A stretch of 64,000 bases of DNA from Ornithinimicrobium sp. INDO-MA30-4 (GCF_021535045.1 NZ_CP091056.1:2170001-2234000), one strand, 5' to 3'; counted from the stretch's first letter, positions 1 to 8,379 are shown. The notes: generated from the letters alone by a model not told the origin. A program made the numbers and translations.

Positions 1-66
1 AAGCACCGACACCTGTGGTCGCGAGAACCTAGTCTGCAGTCACTATCGCGAGTAAGTCAGTAGATA

Positions 67-82
67 CGCGAGAAACCTCGCG
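67..82 (-). terminator. Small perfect hairpin downstream of the secreted-protein gene
   Basis: A six-base stem CGCGAG/CTCGCG closes an AAAC loop, about 60 bases past the stop of the secreted protein gene on the minus strand. There is no T tract, so termination is only a guess from its position. The rest of bases 1-144 shows no coding signal that I can support. Confidence 0.3.
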
Positions 83-144
83 GATTTACCTCTTCCCTGG
101 ACTGCGGTTATTGCCCAGATGTCCTCATTTTGGGAGTTGGGTCC

Positions 145-738
145 TCAGATGAACTCCCATACAATTCCCCCAGCGCAACTCACCGCGCCAAACACACCGA
201 GACGCCTAACGACGAACTTTACGGCGTTCTTAGGGGTTGCAAGGTAGCGGACGAGGGCTTCAAATGACATAGCGCCGGCACCCCCGAACCCAAGGCAGGC
301 GCCAATGACTCTCTTCACCGTGGGGTTAAGAATCCCGTTAGCGGTCATAGTGTCCTTGCCAACCGTGGTGGTGCTCGGCAATGTCCCGCCAAGTTCGGCC
401 ACGACCTCGTTTTGGTCGTTCAGGACACTGATGACACCCGATTCTTCATACTGTAACTCTTGTGCTGAGTCCGGAAGCGTGGCCTTGCCGTACGAAGCCA
501 ATCCAGTATTGATGGTCTCCACCATGGAGGGTGTCAGAACTTCTGCGTCATGAACTGACTCCGCTGCACCGGGAAAATTCGCTGCTTGGTGAGGAGTGTT
601 GTGCACAGTAGCCAAAGTTTGATTATTGCTGGACGCCCCAGAGGCATCTTCGCTAGCCATGGAGGCGCCAGGAGTAGCTGTCATCAAGAACGCCGCAGCG
701 GTCAGTGTGACCAGCCCGTTTCGTAGGTGTGTCTGCAT
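145..738 (-). CDS. Secreted bacteriocin-like protein with hydrophobic two-cysteine C-terminus
   Basis: The 197-residue product starts with a clear Sec signal peptide (basic start, hydrophobic core, likely cut after ASMA near residue 28). A hydrophilic middle follows, rich in Asn, Thr and Gln. The last 50 residues are hydrophobic and glycine-rich, with a central basic stretch and two cysteines at about 148 and 188 that could form a disulfide-bridged hairpin. That order (signal, propeptide, amphipathic Cys-bracketed C-terminal peptide) is seen in SdpC-like and other processed peptide toxins. I recognise no named family. An AAGGGG ribosome site precedes ATG. It is the last of three minus-strand genes; the two upstream encode small membrane proteins that could be immunity or export factors. 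The toxin role is inference. Confidence 0.6.
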   Translation of the reverse strand: MQTHLRNGLVTLTAAAFLMTATPGASMASEDASGASSNNQTLATVHNTPHQAANFPGAAESVHDAEVLTPSMVETINTGLASYGKATLPDSAQELQYEESGVISVLNDQNEVVAELGGTLPSTTTVGKDTMTANGILNPTVKRVIGACLGFGGAGAMSFEALVRYLATPKNAVKFVVRRLGVFGAVSCAGGIVWEFI

Positions 739-761
739 CGTTGATCCCCTTCAATGTTCTT

Positions 762-1034
762 TCAGAGTGTTTTCTCACCGGTCAGCATGATCCCTGCCAA
801 GATGCCGTTCCCCGCGGCAGATGCAGCAATGATCAGCGGTATGTATCCACCGAACCCATCATCAGGTGGCATGCCCATGGAGAACAGGATGTATGCGCAA
901 GCCCCGAGAATGATGCCAAGAAGTATTACCTTGGCTTCCCTTTTGGTGTCCTTCTCCGTGGATTGGTTGTCACCGAATACTGCTTGCTCATCTGGTCCAT
1001 CAAGGCCCAGCCACTTGCTCAGTTTTGTTGTCAA
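762..1034 (-). CDS. Small membrane protein, possible immunity partner
   Basis: I chose the TTG start at 1034 because GAGGTG lies six bases upstream; the open frame itself runs back over the preceding gene. The 90-residue product has a charged N-terminal third (Lys, Asp, Glu) and then two membrane segments around residues 38-55 and 63-82, separated by a short loop with PPDDG. It ends 23 bases before the secreted protein gene and is probably cotranscribed with it. No family is recognised. Small two-helix membrane proteins next to peptide toxins often give self-protection, so immunity is a reasonable but unproven guess. Confidence 0.5.
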   Translation of the reverse strand: MTTKLSKWLGLDGPDEQAVFGDNQSTEKDTKREAKVILLGIILGACAYILFSMGMPPDDGFGGYIPLIIAASAAGNGILAGIMLTGEKTL

Positions 1035-1107
1035 GTTGTTCACCTCTTTCTCGGTACTTCGTATTGAGAAACGAATGTTGGTGGCCATCCACCCCAGCGT
1101 TGGCCGA

Positions 1108-1308
1108 CTACGGGCGAAACGACGATTCTGCACGTCGCAGTCGAATAGCAGCGACGCTAAAGGTGATACCCAAACCGGCGAGCGCAATCATCAGCCAGCC
1201 ATTGCTTTGTCGGGTGGCGTCAAAGAGTGACGGGACCATCCAGATCAGTGCGGCGCCGGATATTGCTAGTCCGACCACGCAGATCACAAGTAGCCATGGC
1301 GTCTTCAT
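1108..1308 (-). CDS. Small two-helix membrane protein
   Basis: A perfect AAGGAGG lies five bases before the internal ATG at 1308, which fixes the start and gives 66 residues instead of the longer open frame. The product has a membrane segment right after the start (residues 4-24) and another around 36-54, and ends in a basic tail with several arginines. It is the first gene of the three-gene minus-strand locus that ends in the secreted bacteriocin-like protein. Function unknown; membrane anchoring is all the sequence shows. Confidence 0.55.
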   Translation of the reverse strand: MKTPWLLVICVVGLAISGAALIWMVPSLFDATRQSNGWLMIALAGLGITFSVAAIRLRRAESSFRP

Positions 1309-1447
1309 CGCGACCTCCTTCAGGGAGCAGTTTGCGAGGGCGGTGATGTTGATGTCACTCACGTTATGAATTGAGCACCTGAGGCGACAGGGCCAAAGGG
1401 TCTAACCATTTGTCTAGGTTTTGGGCCAGATGAGCCCGAAAGGTGGT

Positions 1448-2623
1448 CTAGGCAGGCAGGTGGGCTTCAACCACCCAGTGATCATTGACCGGACCCGCTG
1501 TTGCCGATCCACCCAAAGCTGAGGCGCGCTCACCAATACCGATGATTCCCTGCCCCGAGGTGAGGGAGGGATGCAGGGACTCCCGTTTGCGAGCGAGCGC
1601 GATCTGGGACTCAACCAGGACCGTGACCTGTTCTTTGTCCAGCCTGACGGCAAAATCGCAGCGGCTGCCAGCCGGAGCGTGTTTGCTGACATTCGTGAGT
1701 GCTTCTTGAGCAATCCGGAAGGTGGCCTGCTTCGTTGAGGGGCGCAGGCTCTCCCAGCCCGTCAGCGCGTACTCGGCCTTGACGTCGAATCCGACAGCAG
1801 CGACTCGTGCGACCAGGGTCTCAAGGGCCCCGGGAAGTCCCAAGGTGGTGAACGTTGCGTCCAGACTGTGCCGTGTTCCAACGTCCCCTTCGGAGCGGAG
1901 CACGCCGAGCAGGGCGCGCAGCTCAGTAAGGGCGGAGCGCGAAGTCTCATTGACCTGGCGTAGGACCGCCTGTAGCTCTTGTGGGTCATCGCTTCGGCGA
2001 CGGCTCACGCTTTGCAGGGAGATCAGAGTGAGCTCGTGGGCCACGATGTCGTGCAGGTCTCGTGCGATCGCTGTTCGTTCGTCACTGCGCGCCTGCTCAG
2101 CACGTTCCTCCTCGCGGTGCAGTCGGCGCTTGGTGAGAGCGAGCTCGAGGACCACGACACGGATGAAAGTTCCCAGAGCAGCGCTGAGGAGGAACAGCAG
2201 CACCTGCCCCCAAAAGACTGGTGCTTCTTCACCGAAGTAATTGGTCGCCCACCAGGTCCAGCCAACGAATCCCGTCAGGGTGGCAATTGAAAAGGCCGGA
2301 CGGCTCAGTGCGGTGCCCGCCACTAGAACAATCATGGCGGACATGATGGCTATGCCGACTCTGTCTATGTAAAGGACCGCGCCGAAGCTTCCGGCCAATC
2401 CGATAAGCGCGCCCAACGTCGGCAAACGCAGCACGACAGGCCAGGAGGCATGCAGCAAGAAGAATGCGAGCAAACCAGCGGGGCCACCTACGGCTGAGCC
2501 CCGGACGAACTCATCGATCACGCTGACGATTGCGACCCCAGCAACGACGGCAACTAACCAGTTGGGGACCCGGTAGGTGGCGCGCAGAAAATTGATGCCC
2601 TGGGCTAAACGGGTATTGCTCAT
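1448..2623 (-). CDS. NarL-type two-component sensor histidine kinase
   Basis: The 391-residue membrane sensor kinase has five or six hydrophobic segments in its first 160 residues, then a HisKA_3 dimerisation helix with the motif ARDLHDIVAHE near residue 193, where the first His of the motif is the phosphorylation site. The C-terminal ATPase domain shows an N-box (QEALTNVSKHAP) and a glycine box (GQGIIGIGER). It has no long extracytoplasmic loop, so it may sense a membrane signal. Its start overlaps the stop of the small secreted protein by four bases (ATGA), so the two are coupled. The response regulator that starts at 3076 in the other direction is the likely partner, by position. Confidence 0.9.
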   Translation of the reverse strand: MSNTRLAQGINFLRATYRVPNWLVAVVAGVAIVSVIDEFVRGSAVGGPAGLLAFFLLHASWPVVLRLPTLGALIGLAGSFGAVLYIDRVGIAIMSAMIVLVAGTALSRPAFSIATLTGFVGWTWWATNYFGEEAPVFWGQVLLFLLSAALGTFIRVVVLELALTKRRLHREEERAEQARSDERTAIARDLHDIVAHELTLISLQSVSRRRSDDPQELQAVLRQVNETSRSALTELRALLGVLRSEGDVGTRHSLDATFTTLGLPGALETLVARVAAVGFDVKAEYALTGWESLRPSTKQATFRIAQEALTNVSKHAPAGSRCDFAVRLDKEQVTVLVESQIALARKRESLHPSLTSGQGIIGIGERASALGGSATAGPVNDHWVVEAHLPA

Positions 2624-2928
2624 CTGGCGCAGAGAACGCTCGGTCGGCCAGCCATGCGTTCGAAGGTATCACCGCTCATCACGAACGCCCGGTTAGTCAC
2701 AACACGTAGATCCTCGCGGCAGTTGGGAGCTTCCTTGACTCGCTGGGCGTGAGCTTCAGAGCTAGCAGTGCTCACCCCAGAGGGGCCGAGTAGCCAGCAC
2801 GGGTCGATGTCATTGGCGCCCGCTTCAGATGCTGGGAGTTGCTCAACGGCGTGGCTCGGTGCCGCAGCGCTCGCGGTCAAAGCGATCGAAGCGATGAAGC
2901 CAACAGATATCCGGTGGACAGTGTTCAA
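2620..2928 (-). CDS. Small secreted protein upstream of the sensor kinase
   Basis: I place the start at TTG 2928 because AAGAGGGAG lies just upstream; the open frame extends 13 codons further. The 102-residue product has a signal peptide with an Ala-rich core and AHA-type cleavage site near residue 28. The mature part has four cysteines (including one near the C-terminus), which could pair as disulfides outside the cell. The gene overlaps the kinase start by four bases, so it may be a periplasm-side input or ligand for that kinase. No family is recognised. Confidence 0.55.
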   Translation of the reverse strand: MNTVHRISVGFIASIALTASAAAPSHAVEQLPASEAGANDIDPCWLLGPSGVSTASSEAHAQRVKEAPNCREDLRVVTNRAFVMSGDTFERMAGRPSVLCAR

Positions 2929-3075
2929 CGGTGCTCCCTCTTCGTGTTCTGAGCGGCGTTTCTGCATGGACTACCAGGCTGGCAGGTTTGAGGCTTCGGA
3001 CCAATAGACGTTCGTCTAGAGATTGTTAGCGATCTGGGTGGCCCGTAGAGCTCAAGGCGTCACTAGGCTGGGCCC

Positions 3076-3807
3076 ATGGTTGATTCATCAAGTGAGACGG
3101 TGCCTGAGCGCGTTCGCATCTTGATAGCAGAAGACCAGCCACTGATGCGCCAAGCACTCGCCGATTTCTATGGGGGAGAGCCTGGGCATGAGGTGGTGGG
3201 TGTGGCCGCCGATGGGGTAGAGGCGGTCGAGTTAGCGAGTGAGCTGAAGCCCGACGTGATTCTGATGGACATCGACATGCCCAGACTGAACGGCATCGAT
3301 GCGACGCGTGAGATCAGCCAGCACCAGAACCATTCACGAATTGTCATGCTCACCACGTTTTCGGTGATGGACAAAGTGAGTGCCGCACTACGGGCGGGCG
3401 CTTCGGGCTATCTCGTCAAAGATGCAGCGCCTGAAGAGTTGCTGCAGGCGATTGCCAGAGTGATGCAGGACGAGACCGTTTTATCACCTGCGGTCACTCA
3501 ACTCTTGGTGGATGAAGTGACCGCTGACATGGCGCAGGCCCGATCGAAATCGCCCGGAGATGACGGCACGCCAAAACTGACGACCCGCGAGTTGGAGGTT
3601 CTAGAGCGCCTGGCGGGGGGACTTAGCAACAAAGAAATCGCGCAGGATCTTTTCCTTTCAGAAGGCTCGGTGAAACTGCACCTCGGCAAGGCTTGCGACC
3701 GGTTGGGTGCCCGTGACCGAGTGCAATTGCTGGTCAGAGCTGTCGAGCTGGGGATGGTGACCCCATCGCTGGCCCGCCCGGAGACAGCTTGGGACAGACT
3801 TTCTTAG
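3076..3807 (+). CDS. NarL/LuxR-family response regulator
   Basis: The 243-residue protein has a receiver domain (residues 13-130) with the acidic pair ED near 19-20, the phosphoacceptor Asp at about 65 in ILMDIDMPR, a Thr in the MLTT strand and Lys in YLVKD. A short linker leads to a GerE/LuxR helix-turn-helix (LTTRELEVLERLAGG to the C-terminus). It is transcribed away from the kinase operon with about 150 bases between them, so the intergenic region could carry both promoters. Complete, with no break. Confidence 0.9.
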   Translation: MVDSSSETVPERVRILIAEDQPLMRQALADFYGGEPGHEVVGVAADGVEAVELASELKPDVILMDIDMPRLNGIDATREISQHQNHSRIVMLTTFSVMDKVSAALRAGASGYLVKDAAPEELLQAIARVMQDETVLSPAVTQLLVDEVTADMAQARSKSPGDDGTPKLTTRELEVLERLAGGLSNKEIAQDLFLSEGSVKLHLGKACDRLGARDRVQLLVRAVELGMVTPSLARPETAWDRLS

Positions 3808-3823
3808 CCTGGGTCGAAGACCC

Positions 3824-3866
3824 GAGAAACCCCGACTGCCCTTGGATGGGGGAGCCGGGGTTTCTT
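3824..3866. terminator. Bidirectional terminator between response regulator and sfnG
   Basis: AGAAACCCCG at 3825-3834 pairs perfectly with CGGGGTTTCT at 3856-3865, followed by T. It lies between convergent genes and can serve both. Confidence 0.75.
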
Positions 3867-3882
3867 AACGGTATGCCGGGGA

Positions 3883-5006
3883 CTAGACGCCGACCGGCAC
3901 CTGTAAGAACTCAGGGCTGGGCTCGATGCCTTCCTTGATCTCCAACTCACGAATCAGCGGGATGACGTCGCGGCCGAAGCGTTCGACATCTTCTTTGACG
4001 TGCAGGAAGCACAGCAGCATCAGGTCGACACCAACCTTGCGGTATTCGATGATCCGCTCGGCGACTTGCTGCGGGGTGCCAATCAGGCCAGTGCGGAAGC
4101 CGTCGTTGTATTGGACCAGGTCCTTAAACTCCGAGTCGGCCCACATCCCCTTCTTGTCTGCCGTAGCAGCCCCGGCTTGCTTCACCGCGGTGCCGAAGTT
4201 GTTGACCTTCTCGACGTCAGCTTTGGCGATGATCTCTTCGACCACGGCAACGGCTTCTTCTTCGGTGTCGCGTACCACGGCGAAGCCGTTGAGGCCAACT
4301 TAATGTCGCGCCCGTTGGTGGCTGCCTGGGCACCAACATCCTGGATCTGCTCGGCGGTCTTCTCGATGCTGCCGCCATTCATGAAGTACCAGTCCGAGAC
4401 GCGGCTGGCCATCGCGCGAGCCGACGTCGAGTTGCCGCCCTGGAAGATTTCTGGTGCAAACTTCGGTGCTGGCCTGAACGTCACATCGCGCGTGCGATAG
4501 AAGTCCCCGCGATAGGTGAAGTCGTCTTCGGCCCACAGGCCGCGCAGCACGTCGATGAACTCTTCGGCACGGCGGTAGCGCTCCTCGTGGTCCAACCACG
4601 GCAAGCCAAGCTTGGTGTATTCGTCCTTGAACCAACCGGAGACCACGTTGAGACAAAGTCGGTTGTCGTGCAACTCCTGAGCCGTCGCGCCCAGCTTGGC
4701 CAAGATCGTCGGTGGCCACTGACCGGGGTGAACGGCGGCGATGACCTTCAACTTCTCGGTCTTGGAGAGCAAGCCCAAGGAGAAGGACACCGACTCGTGC
4801 TGGGCATCCGCGCCATACGAGGCGAGGTAACGGACTTGAGTCAGGGCATAGTCAAAACCAACTTGCTCGGCGATCTGAGCCGTCTCGATGTTGTAGTCGG
4901 GGGTGTGGTTTGTCCGCTGTTCGATGGTCGAGACAACCAAACCACCTGAGACGTTGGGGACCCAGTAGGCAAACTTCAACGGGTCCGATGAGGGCGACAA
5001 GGTCAT
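3883..5006 (-). CDS. sfnG: FMNH2-dependent dimethylsulfone monooxygenase, one frameshift
   Basis: This luciferase-like monooxygenase converts dimethylsulfone to methanesulfinate to release sulfur. The N-terminal signature KFAYWVPNVSGGLVVS and the stretches NVVSGWF and DFTYRGDFY match SfnG closely. Near base 4298 the frame breaks; adding one G to AAGTTGG restores GLNGFAVVRDTEEE and gives about 374 residues, the usual SfnG length. The start overlaps the flavin reductase stop by four bases (ATGA), so the reduced flavin supplier and its user are translated together. A SAM-I riboswitch lies upstream of the pair. The break is most likely a sequence error. Confidence 0.88.
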
Positions 5007-5530
5007 TCGGAGGCTCCATTCGAGCGGTGAACTGGCACGAACTCACCAGCGTGATGGACAAGCGGTCGGATATTTGGGTTGGTGACCTGTGAGGTCACGC
5101 GGCCAATGACGAGCAGGCTGTCGCCGGCATCGACGAGGTCATGGATGGTGACGACGAGACGGGATGCTGCGCCGTGGATCTCGGGTAGCCCTTCGGCGCC
5201 GAAACCCCAGACGCCGTCGTGGACGAAGCGCTTTGAGCGGTCGCGGGCATACCGCGTGGCGATGTCGTCTTGACCCTCGCTCAGCAGGTGCAGTGCGGCT
5301 GACCCGCTACGGGCGATGGTGGACAAACTCGACGAGGTGCGCGAGATGTTGAAGGAGACCAGTGCCGGCTCCATCGAGACCGAAACCACCGAAATTGCGG
5401 TGAAGCCAACGGGTCCGCGGCTGCCGGTGCCGGTGATGACCCAGGCACTCGAGGCGACGTTGCGGAAGCAGTGCTTGATGTCGACGTCAGCATCGGCTGC
5501 GGTTCGGGCGGGCAAAGTGGCGAGTGGCAT
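5003..5530 (-). CDS. Flavin reductase partner of SfnG
   Basis: The 175-residue flavin reductase-like (DIM6/NTAB) protein supplies FMNH2 to the adjacent monooxygenase. The family pattern is seen in AWVITGTGSRGPVGFTAIS near the N-terminus, PALVSFNI, and the C-terminal HAGEFVPV. It is the first gene of a two-gene operon with sfnG. Its ribosome site GGAGGA is contained in or next to the P1 stem of the upstream SAM riboswitch. Complete, with no break. Confidence 0.88.
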   Translation of the reverse strand: MPLATLPARTAADADVDIKHCFRNVASSAWVITGTGSRGPVGFTAISVVSVSMEPALVSFNISRTSSSLSTIARSGSAALHLLSEGQDDIATRYARDRSKRFVHDGVWGFGAEGLPEIHGAASRLVVTIHDLVDAGDSLLVIGRVTSQVTNPNIRPLVHHAGEFVPVHRSNGASE

Positions 5531-5540
5531 GATTCCTCCA

Positions 5541-5622
5541 TCGATCCTGGCGTGAGCACCCTTGACAAGCCGTCGTGGGTTGCTGCGGCGTCAAGGAGCC
5601 AGATCTCTCAGCCGCTCTGGAT
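5541..5622 (-). promoter_or_regulatory. SAM-I (S-box) riboswitch in the sfnG operon leader
   Basis: Read on the minus strand, the leader shows the S-box order: P1 5' strand CCATC, then P2 GCGGC paired with GCCGC, the conserved GAGAGATCTGGC and GCAGCAACCC, then GGGTGCTCACGCCAG, and the P1 3' strand GATGG. The CTGGC and GCCAG blocks can form the expected pseudoknot. The P1 3' strand runs straight into the ribosome site (GATGGAGGA) of the flavin reductase gene. SAM binding would therefore hide the ribosome site, a translational off switch, which fits genes needed only when sulfur is scarce. No terminator hairpin lies between it and the start codon. Confidence 0.8.
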
Positions 5623-5783
5623 GGTGACTTTAGATTTGCACCAGCCAGAGAGCCTGTCAACCATGAAAATGAAGAATCTGCGACAGCGGTTTGTCAGATA
5701 GGCCAATGGGGCGCGGAATCCTCGTCGATAGCGGGAGACGTGGCTCGTGCTGGATGCTGGCTTGCGCTATAGCCGAAGAAAAT

Positions 5784-7124
5784 TTATCGGGTGGCGCCTG
5801 TCACGAGCCAGGCATCTCCCCGCGCGCGCCAGGTCAACCCTGCTGCCCGCATACCCATGAAGGCAGTGAAAGCGCACCACAGGATGACCAGACCTGTCGT
5901 ACCGGTTGCGCCCATCAGCGGGCCGATCGCCAGCAGAGGGAGATAGGCAACGAGCATCACCGTTTGCGCGATCGAGAGCCATTTAGCGTCTCCGGCACCA
6001 ATCAGCACGCCATCGAGGACGAACGCAATGCCGGCGATTGGCTGGCCTAACCCGACGACGATGAGGGCCGCAGCCAGGGCCGCGTGGACGGCAGGGTCAT
6101 TGGTGAAGCCGAGCGGGATCACTTGGTGGAACGCAATCAGCAGCAGGCCGAGGATGACGCCAAACCAGATGCCCCAGCGCACCATTGTGGAAGTTGCTTC
6201 ACGTGCGCCCTTCACATCTGTTGCACCGAGGTATTTGCCGGTGATGGCTTGACCTGCGATGGCCAAGGCGTCGAGCGCGAAGGCCAGGGCGCTCCAGACG
6301 GTGAGGGAGACCTGGAATGCGGCGAGTTGGGCATCGCCCAAATCGGCAGCGACCCAGGTTGTTGCCACAAGCGCCGCGCGCAGTGACAACGTGCGAATAA
6401 GCAGGGGTATGCCGCCCAGGGCTGAGCGAAGAACGCCAGCTGGGTGAAAGGCCAAGGAGGCGGACTGTCTCTTTGCGCCACGAAGAACGACCCAGGCTAA
6501 GGCAAGAGCCATGCCTGTCTGTGCGACCACGGTGCCCCAAGCAGCGCCCGCAATACCAAAGCTAAATGCGTGCACAAAGAGCAAAGACAGGATGGCGTTG
6601 GCGGTGAAGCCAATAGTGGCCACGATGAGGGGAGTTCTGGTGTCCTGCAACCCGCGCAGCACACCGGTGGCTGCGAGCACGAGCAGCATTGAGGGGATTC
6701 CCAGAGCGCTAATTCTCAAGTAAATGGCAGCCTGGTCAAGGGCGGCTGGCGAGGCAGCAAACAGCCGAACCAGAGGTCGGGTGCCAACAATCATGACGCC
6801 CATCGTGAGGATTCCTAAACCTAGGGAAAGCCATATCCCATCGATTCCAGCCCCGAGTGCGCCGGCCTTGTCTTGGGCTCCTAGTCGCCGGGCCACTACG
6901 GAGGTTGTGCCATAGGCCAAGAACACGAATATGTTCACGGCGGTCAACAAGATTCCCGTTGCCACACCCAGTCCGGCCAGGGAAGTTGTTCCTAAATGGC
7001 CAATGATCGCGCTATCAGCGAGAAGGAAGAGTGGCTCGGCCACAAGGGTGAGAAAGGCTGGGATCGCCAAGGTGAGAATTTCTCTTCGTCGGCTTGAGGT
7101 GTCGCTACCCGCGGTCGAAGTCAC
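5784..7124 (-). CDS. MATE-family (DinF-like) efflux transporter
   Basis: The 446-residue protein has twelve hydrophobic segments in two homologous halves. The start ILTLAIPAFLTLVAEPLFLL with the following AIIGHLGT is typical of the DinF branch of MATE exporters, which move drugs or metabolites out using H+ or Na+. It ends about 160 bases before the SAM riboswitch. Complete, with no break. Substrate cannot be read from sequence. Confidence 0.88.
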   Translation of the reverse strand: MTSTAGSDTSSRRREILTLAIPAFLTLVAEPLFLLADSAIIGHLGTTSLAGLGVATGILLTAVNIFVFLAYGTTSVVARRLGAQDKAGALGAGIDGIWLSLGLGILTMGVMIVGTRPLVRLFAASPAALDQAAIYLRISALGIPSMLLVLAATGVLRGLQDTRTPLIVATIGFTANAILSLLFVHAFSFGIAGAAWGTVVAQTGMALALAWVVLRGAKRQSASLAFHPAGVLRSALGGIPLLIRTLSLRAALVATTWVAADLGDAQLAAFQVSLTVWSALAFALDALAIAGQAITGKYLGATDVKGAREATSTMVRWGIWFGVILGLLLIAFHQVIPLGFTNDPAVHAALAAALIVVGLGQPIAGIAFVLDGVLIGAGDAKWLSIAQTVMLVAYLPLLAIGPLMGATGTTGLVILWCAFTAFMGMRAAGLTWRARGDAWLVTGATR

Positions 7125-7193
7125 GGGATAATTCTATGGCTAGTTCGAGATGTGGGTTTGGTAAAGGGATGGTAAATTGTTGAAAGCGATCAA

Positions 7194-7226
7194 GTCAGGC
7201 AAAGGCCTGGCGCCCGATGGGGGGCG
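7194..7226 (+). promoter_or_regulatory. Two tandem hairpins in the leader of the ANTAR gene
   Basis: CAGGC-AAAG-GCCTG (7196-7209, extendable by two pairs) is followed directly by CGCCC-GATGGG-GGGCG (7211-7226; the extended first stem shares base 7211). The second loop has six bases. Paired hexaloop hairpins are the RNA targets of ANTAR proteins, but the usual A at loop position 1 is missing, so an autoregulatory target is only a possibility. Confidence 0.4.
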
Positions 7227-7265
7227 GAGTTTGTCCCAAAGGTCGCACGAAGTGGAGTGAAGAGA

Positions 7266-8294
7266 ATGCCTCGCACGCTTTCAGAGGTCGCGATCTTTAG
7301 CTTGGATGTGCCCTCAATGGTGGGGACTTATAGCGCTGAGCTTCAGGAGTTGTACGGTCTGCCTGCCGAGGGCCCGGCCAACACCGACATTTTGTTAAAG
7401 CACGTGTGTCCCGAAGACGCTGAGCGGCTGACCAACATGGTGATGGAGTGCGCGCAAAACGGCGGCATCTACGCCTTGCCGCATCCCAAAATGTTGGATG
7501 ACGGGACCGAGATCTGGACTTGCACCCTGGTTCAAGGGGTCCGAGATGGCAGTGGCAGTGTCAGCACCGTTTTTGGCTATGTCGTAGACCTCACGGATGA
7601 CGCGCGCGACAAGGTCAATAGCGAAGTGCGGGATGAGTTATCGAAGGCGCTGGAGTCCCGGGCGATCATTGACCAGGCCAAAGGCATCGTTCGGGTTGTC
7701 TATGGGATGACCGAACAAGAGGCCTTTTCACTCCTACGGTGGGTCTCCCAGCGCTCGCAGGTGAAGTTGCGCATGTTGGCCGAGCACGTGGTTAATCGCG
7801 TGGCAACCCGATTCGCAGGGTCTGATGAGTTGCGCGCTGATTTGGATGCTCTGTTGCACGAGGCGATGAAGGCGGTGGCAACTCTTGGGCCAGTGAGTCC
7901 GGTCTTCGTGGTCGAAGACGGCGTAGAAACTGAACCCGAAGGTGTCTCAATCGCGGTTCACCGATCCAAGCTTGGGGCAGTTGTGCGCGTTGGGGGAGTG
8001 CTGGACCTGGCAGCTGGCCCGTTGATCAACGAAGCGATGAAGCAGGCTGCGCAGATCGTTCGCAAAGCCCATCGGTCCTCGCGGGAGCCGCAGCGAGTTC
8101 TTTTAGATATCCATCTTGGTCAACGCATAGGTCCCTCTGTGCGCGACATGGTGGCGGAGTGGGATGGCCGATTGGCAAAGGACTCCACGTCTTTGGTTGT
8201 GTTTGATGGTGCACATGAGACTTCTGCCAAAGAATTTTTGAATCCACAGCCTACTGGCGGCGTTTCAGCACTTCAAAGCCCTGCTGTTGTCTAA
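7266..8294 (+). CDS. PAS-ANTAR-STAS-like regulator
   Basis: I prefer ATG 7266, eight bases after GGAG, over the GTG at 7257. The product (about 342 residues) has a PAS_3-like fold at about 15-115 (with TEIWTCTLVQG), an ANTAR RNA-binding domain at about 128-185 (SRAIIDQAKGIVRVVYGM with the family alanines and aromatics), and a C-terminal region (about 235-340) that resembles a STAS fold, with VRVGGVLDLAAGP and LLDIHLGQ. ANTAR proteins act as transcription antiterminators on nascent RNA; PAS would sense the signal. The C-terminal STAS-like part is unusual for this family and could bind a partner. Two hairpins precede the gene. Confidence 0.8.
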   Translation: MPRTLSEVAIFSLDVPSMVGTYSAELQELYGLPAEGPANTDILLKHVCPEDAERLTNMVMECAQNGGIYALPHPKMLDDGTEIWTCTLVQGVRDGSGSVSTVFGYVVDLTDDARDKVNSEVRDELSKALESRAIIDQAKGIVRVVYGMTEQEAFSLLRWVSQRSQVKLRMLAEHVVNRVATRFAGSDELRADLDALLHEAMKAVATLGPVSPVFVVEDGVETEPEGVSIAVHRSKLGAVVRVGGVLDLAAGPLINEAMKQAAQIVRKAHRSSREPQRVLLDIHLGQRIGPSVRDMVAEWDGRLAKDSTSLVVFDGAHETSAKEFLNPQPTGGVSALQSPAVV

Positions 8295-8300
8295 GTGACG

Positions 8301-8317
8301 GGTGTGTCAACACCTTT
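8301..8317 (+). terminator. Weak hairpin after the ANTAR gene
   Basis: GGTGT-GTCA-ACACC is followed by TTTA, seven bases after the stop of the ANTAR gene. The stem is only five pairs, so termination would be inefficient. The T run overlaps the first DnaA box. Confidence 0.4.
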
Positions 8318-8379
8318 ATCCACAGGCTGTGCACCACGTGTGGATATCGATGCACAGGATTTGCACAGGGCTATCCACA
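8316..8379. promoter_or_regulatory. Three DnaA boxes upstream of dnaB
   Basis: A perfect box TTATCCACA lies at 8316-8324, a one-mismatch box on the minus strand at 8339-8347 (TGTGGATAT), and a one-mismatch box CTATCCACA at 8371-8379. All three sit within 64 bases, ahead of the replicative helicase gene. DnaA binding here could control dnaB or titrate DnaA. No dnaA or dnaN is in the window, so I do not call an origin. Confidence 0.6.

Noticed and set aside
7194-7226. Canonical ANTAR-target hairpins
   Set aside because: The hexaloops lack A at position 1, so I call the pair only as structured leader.
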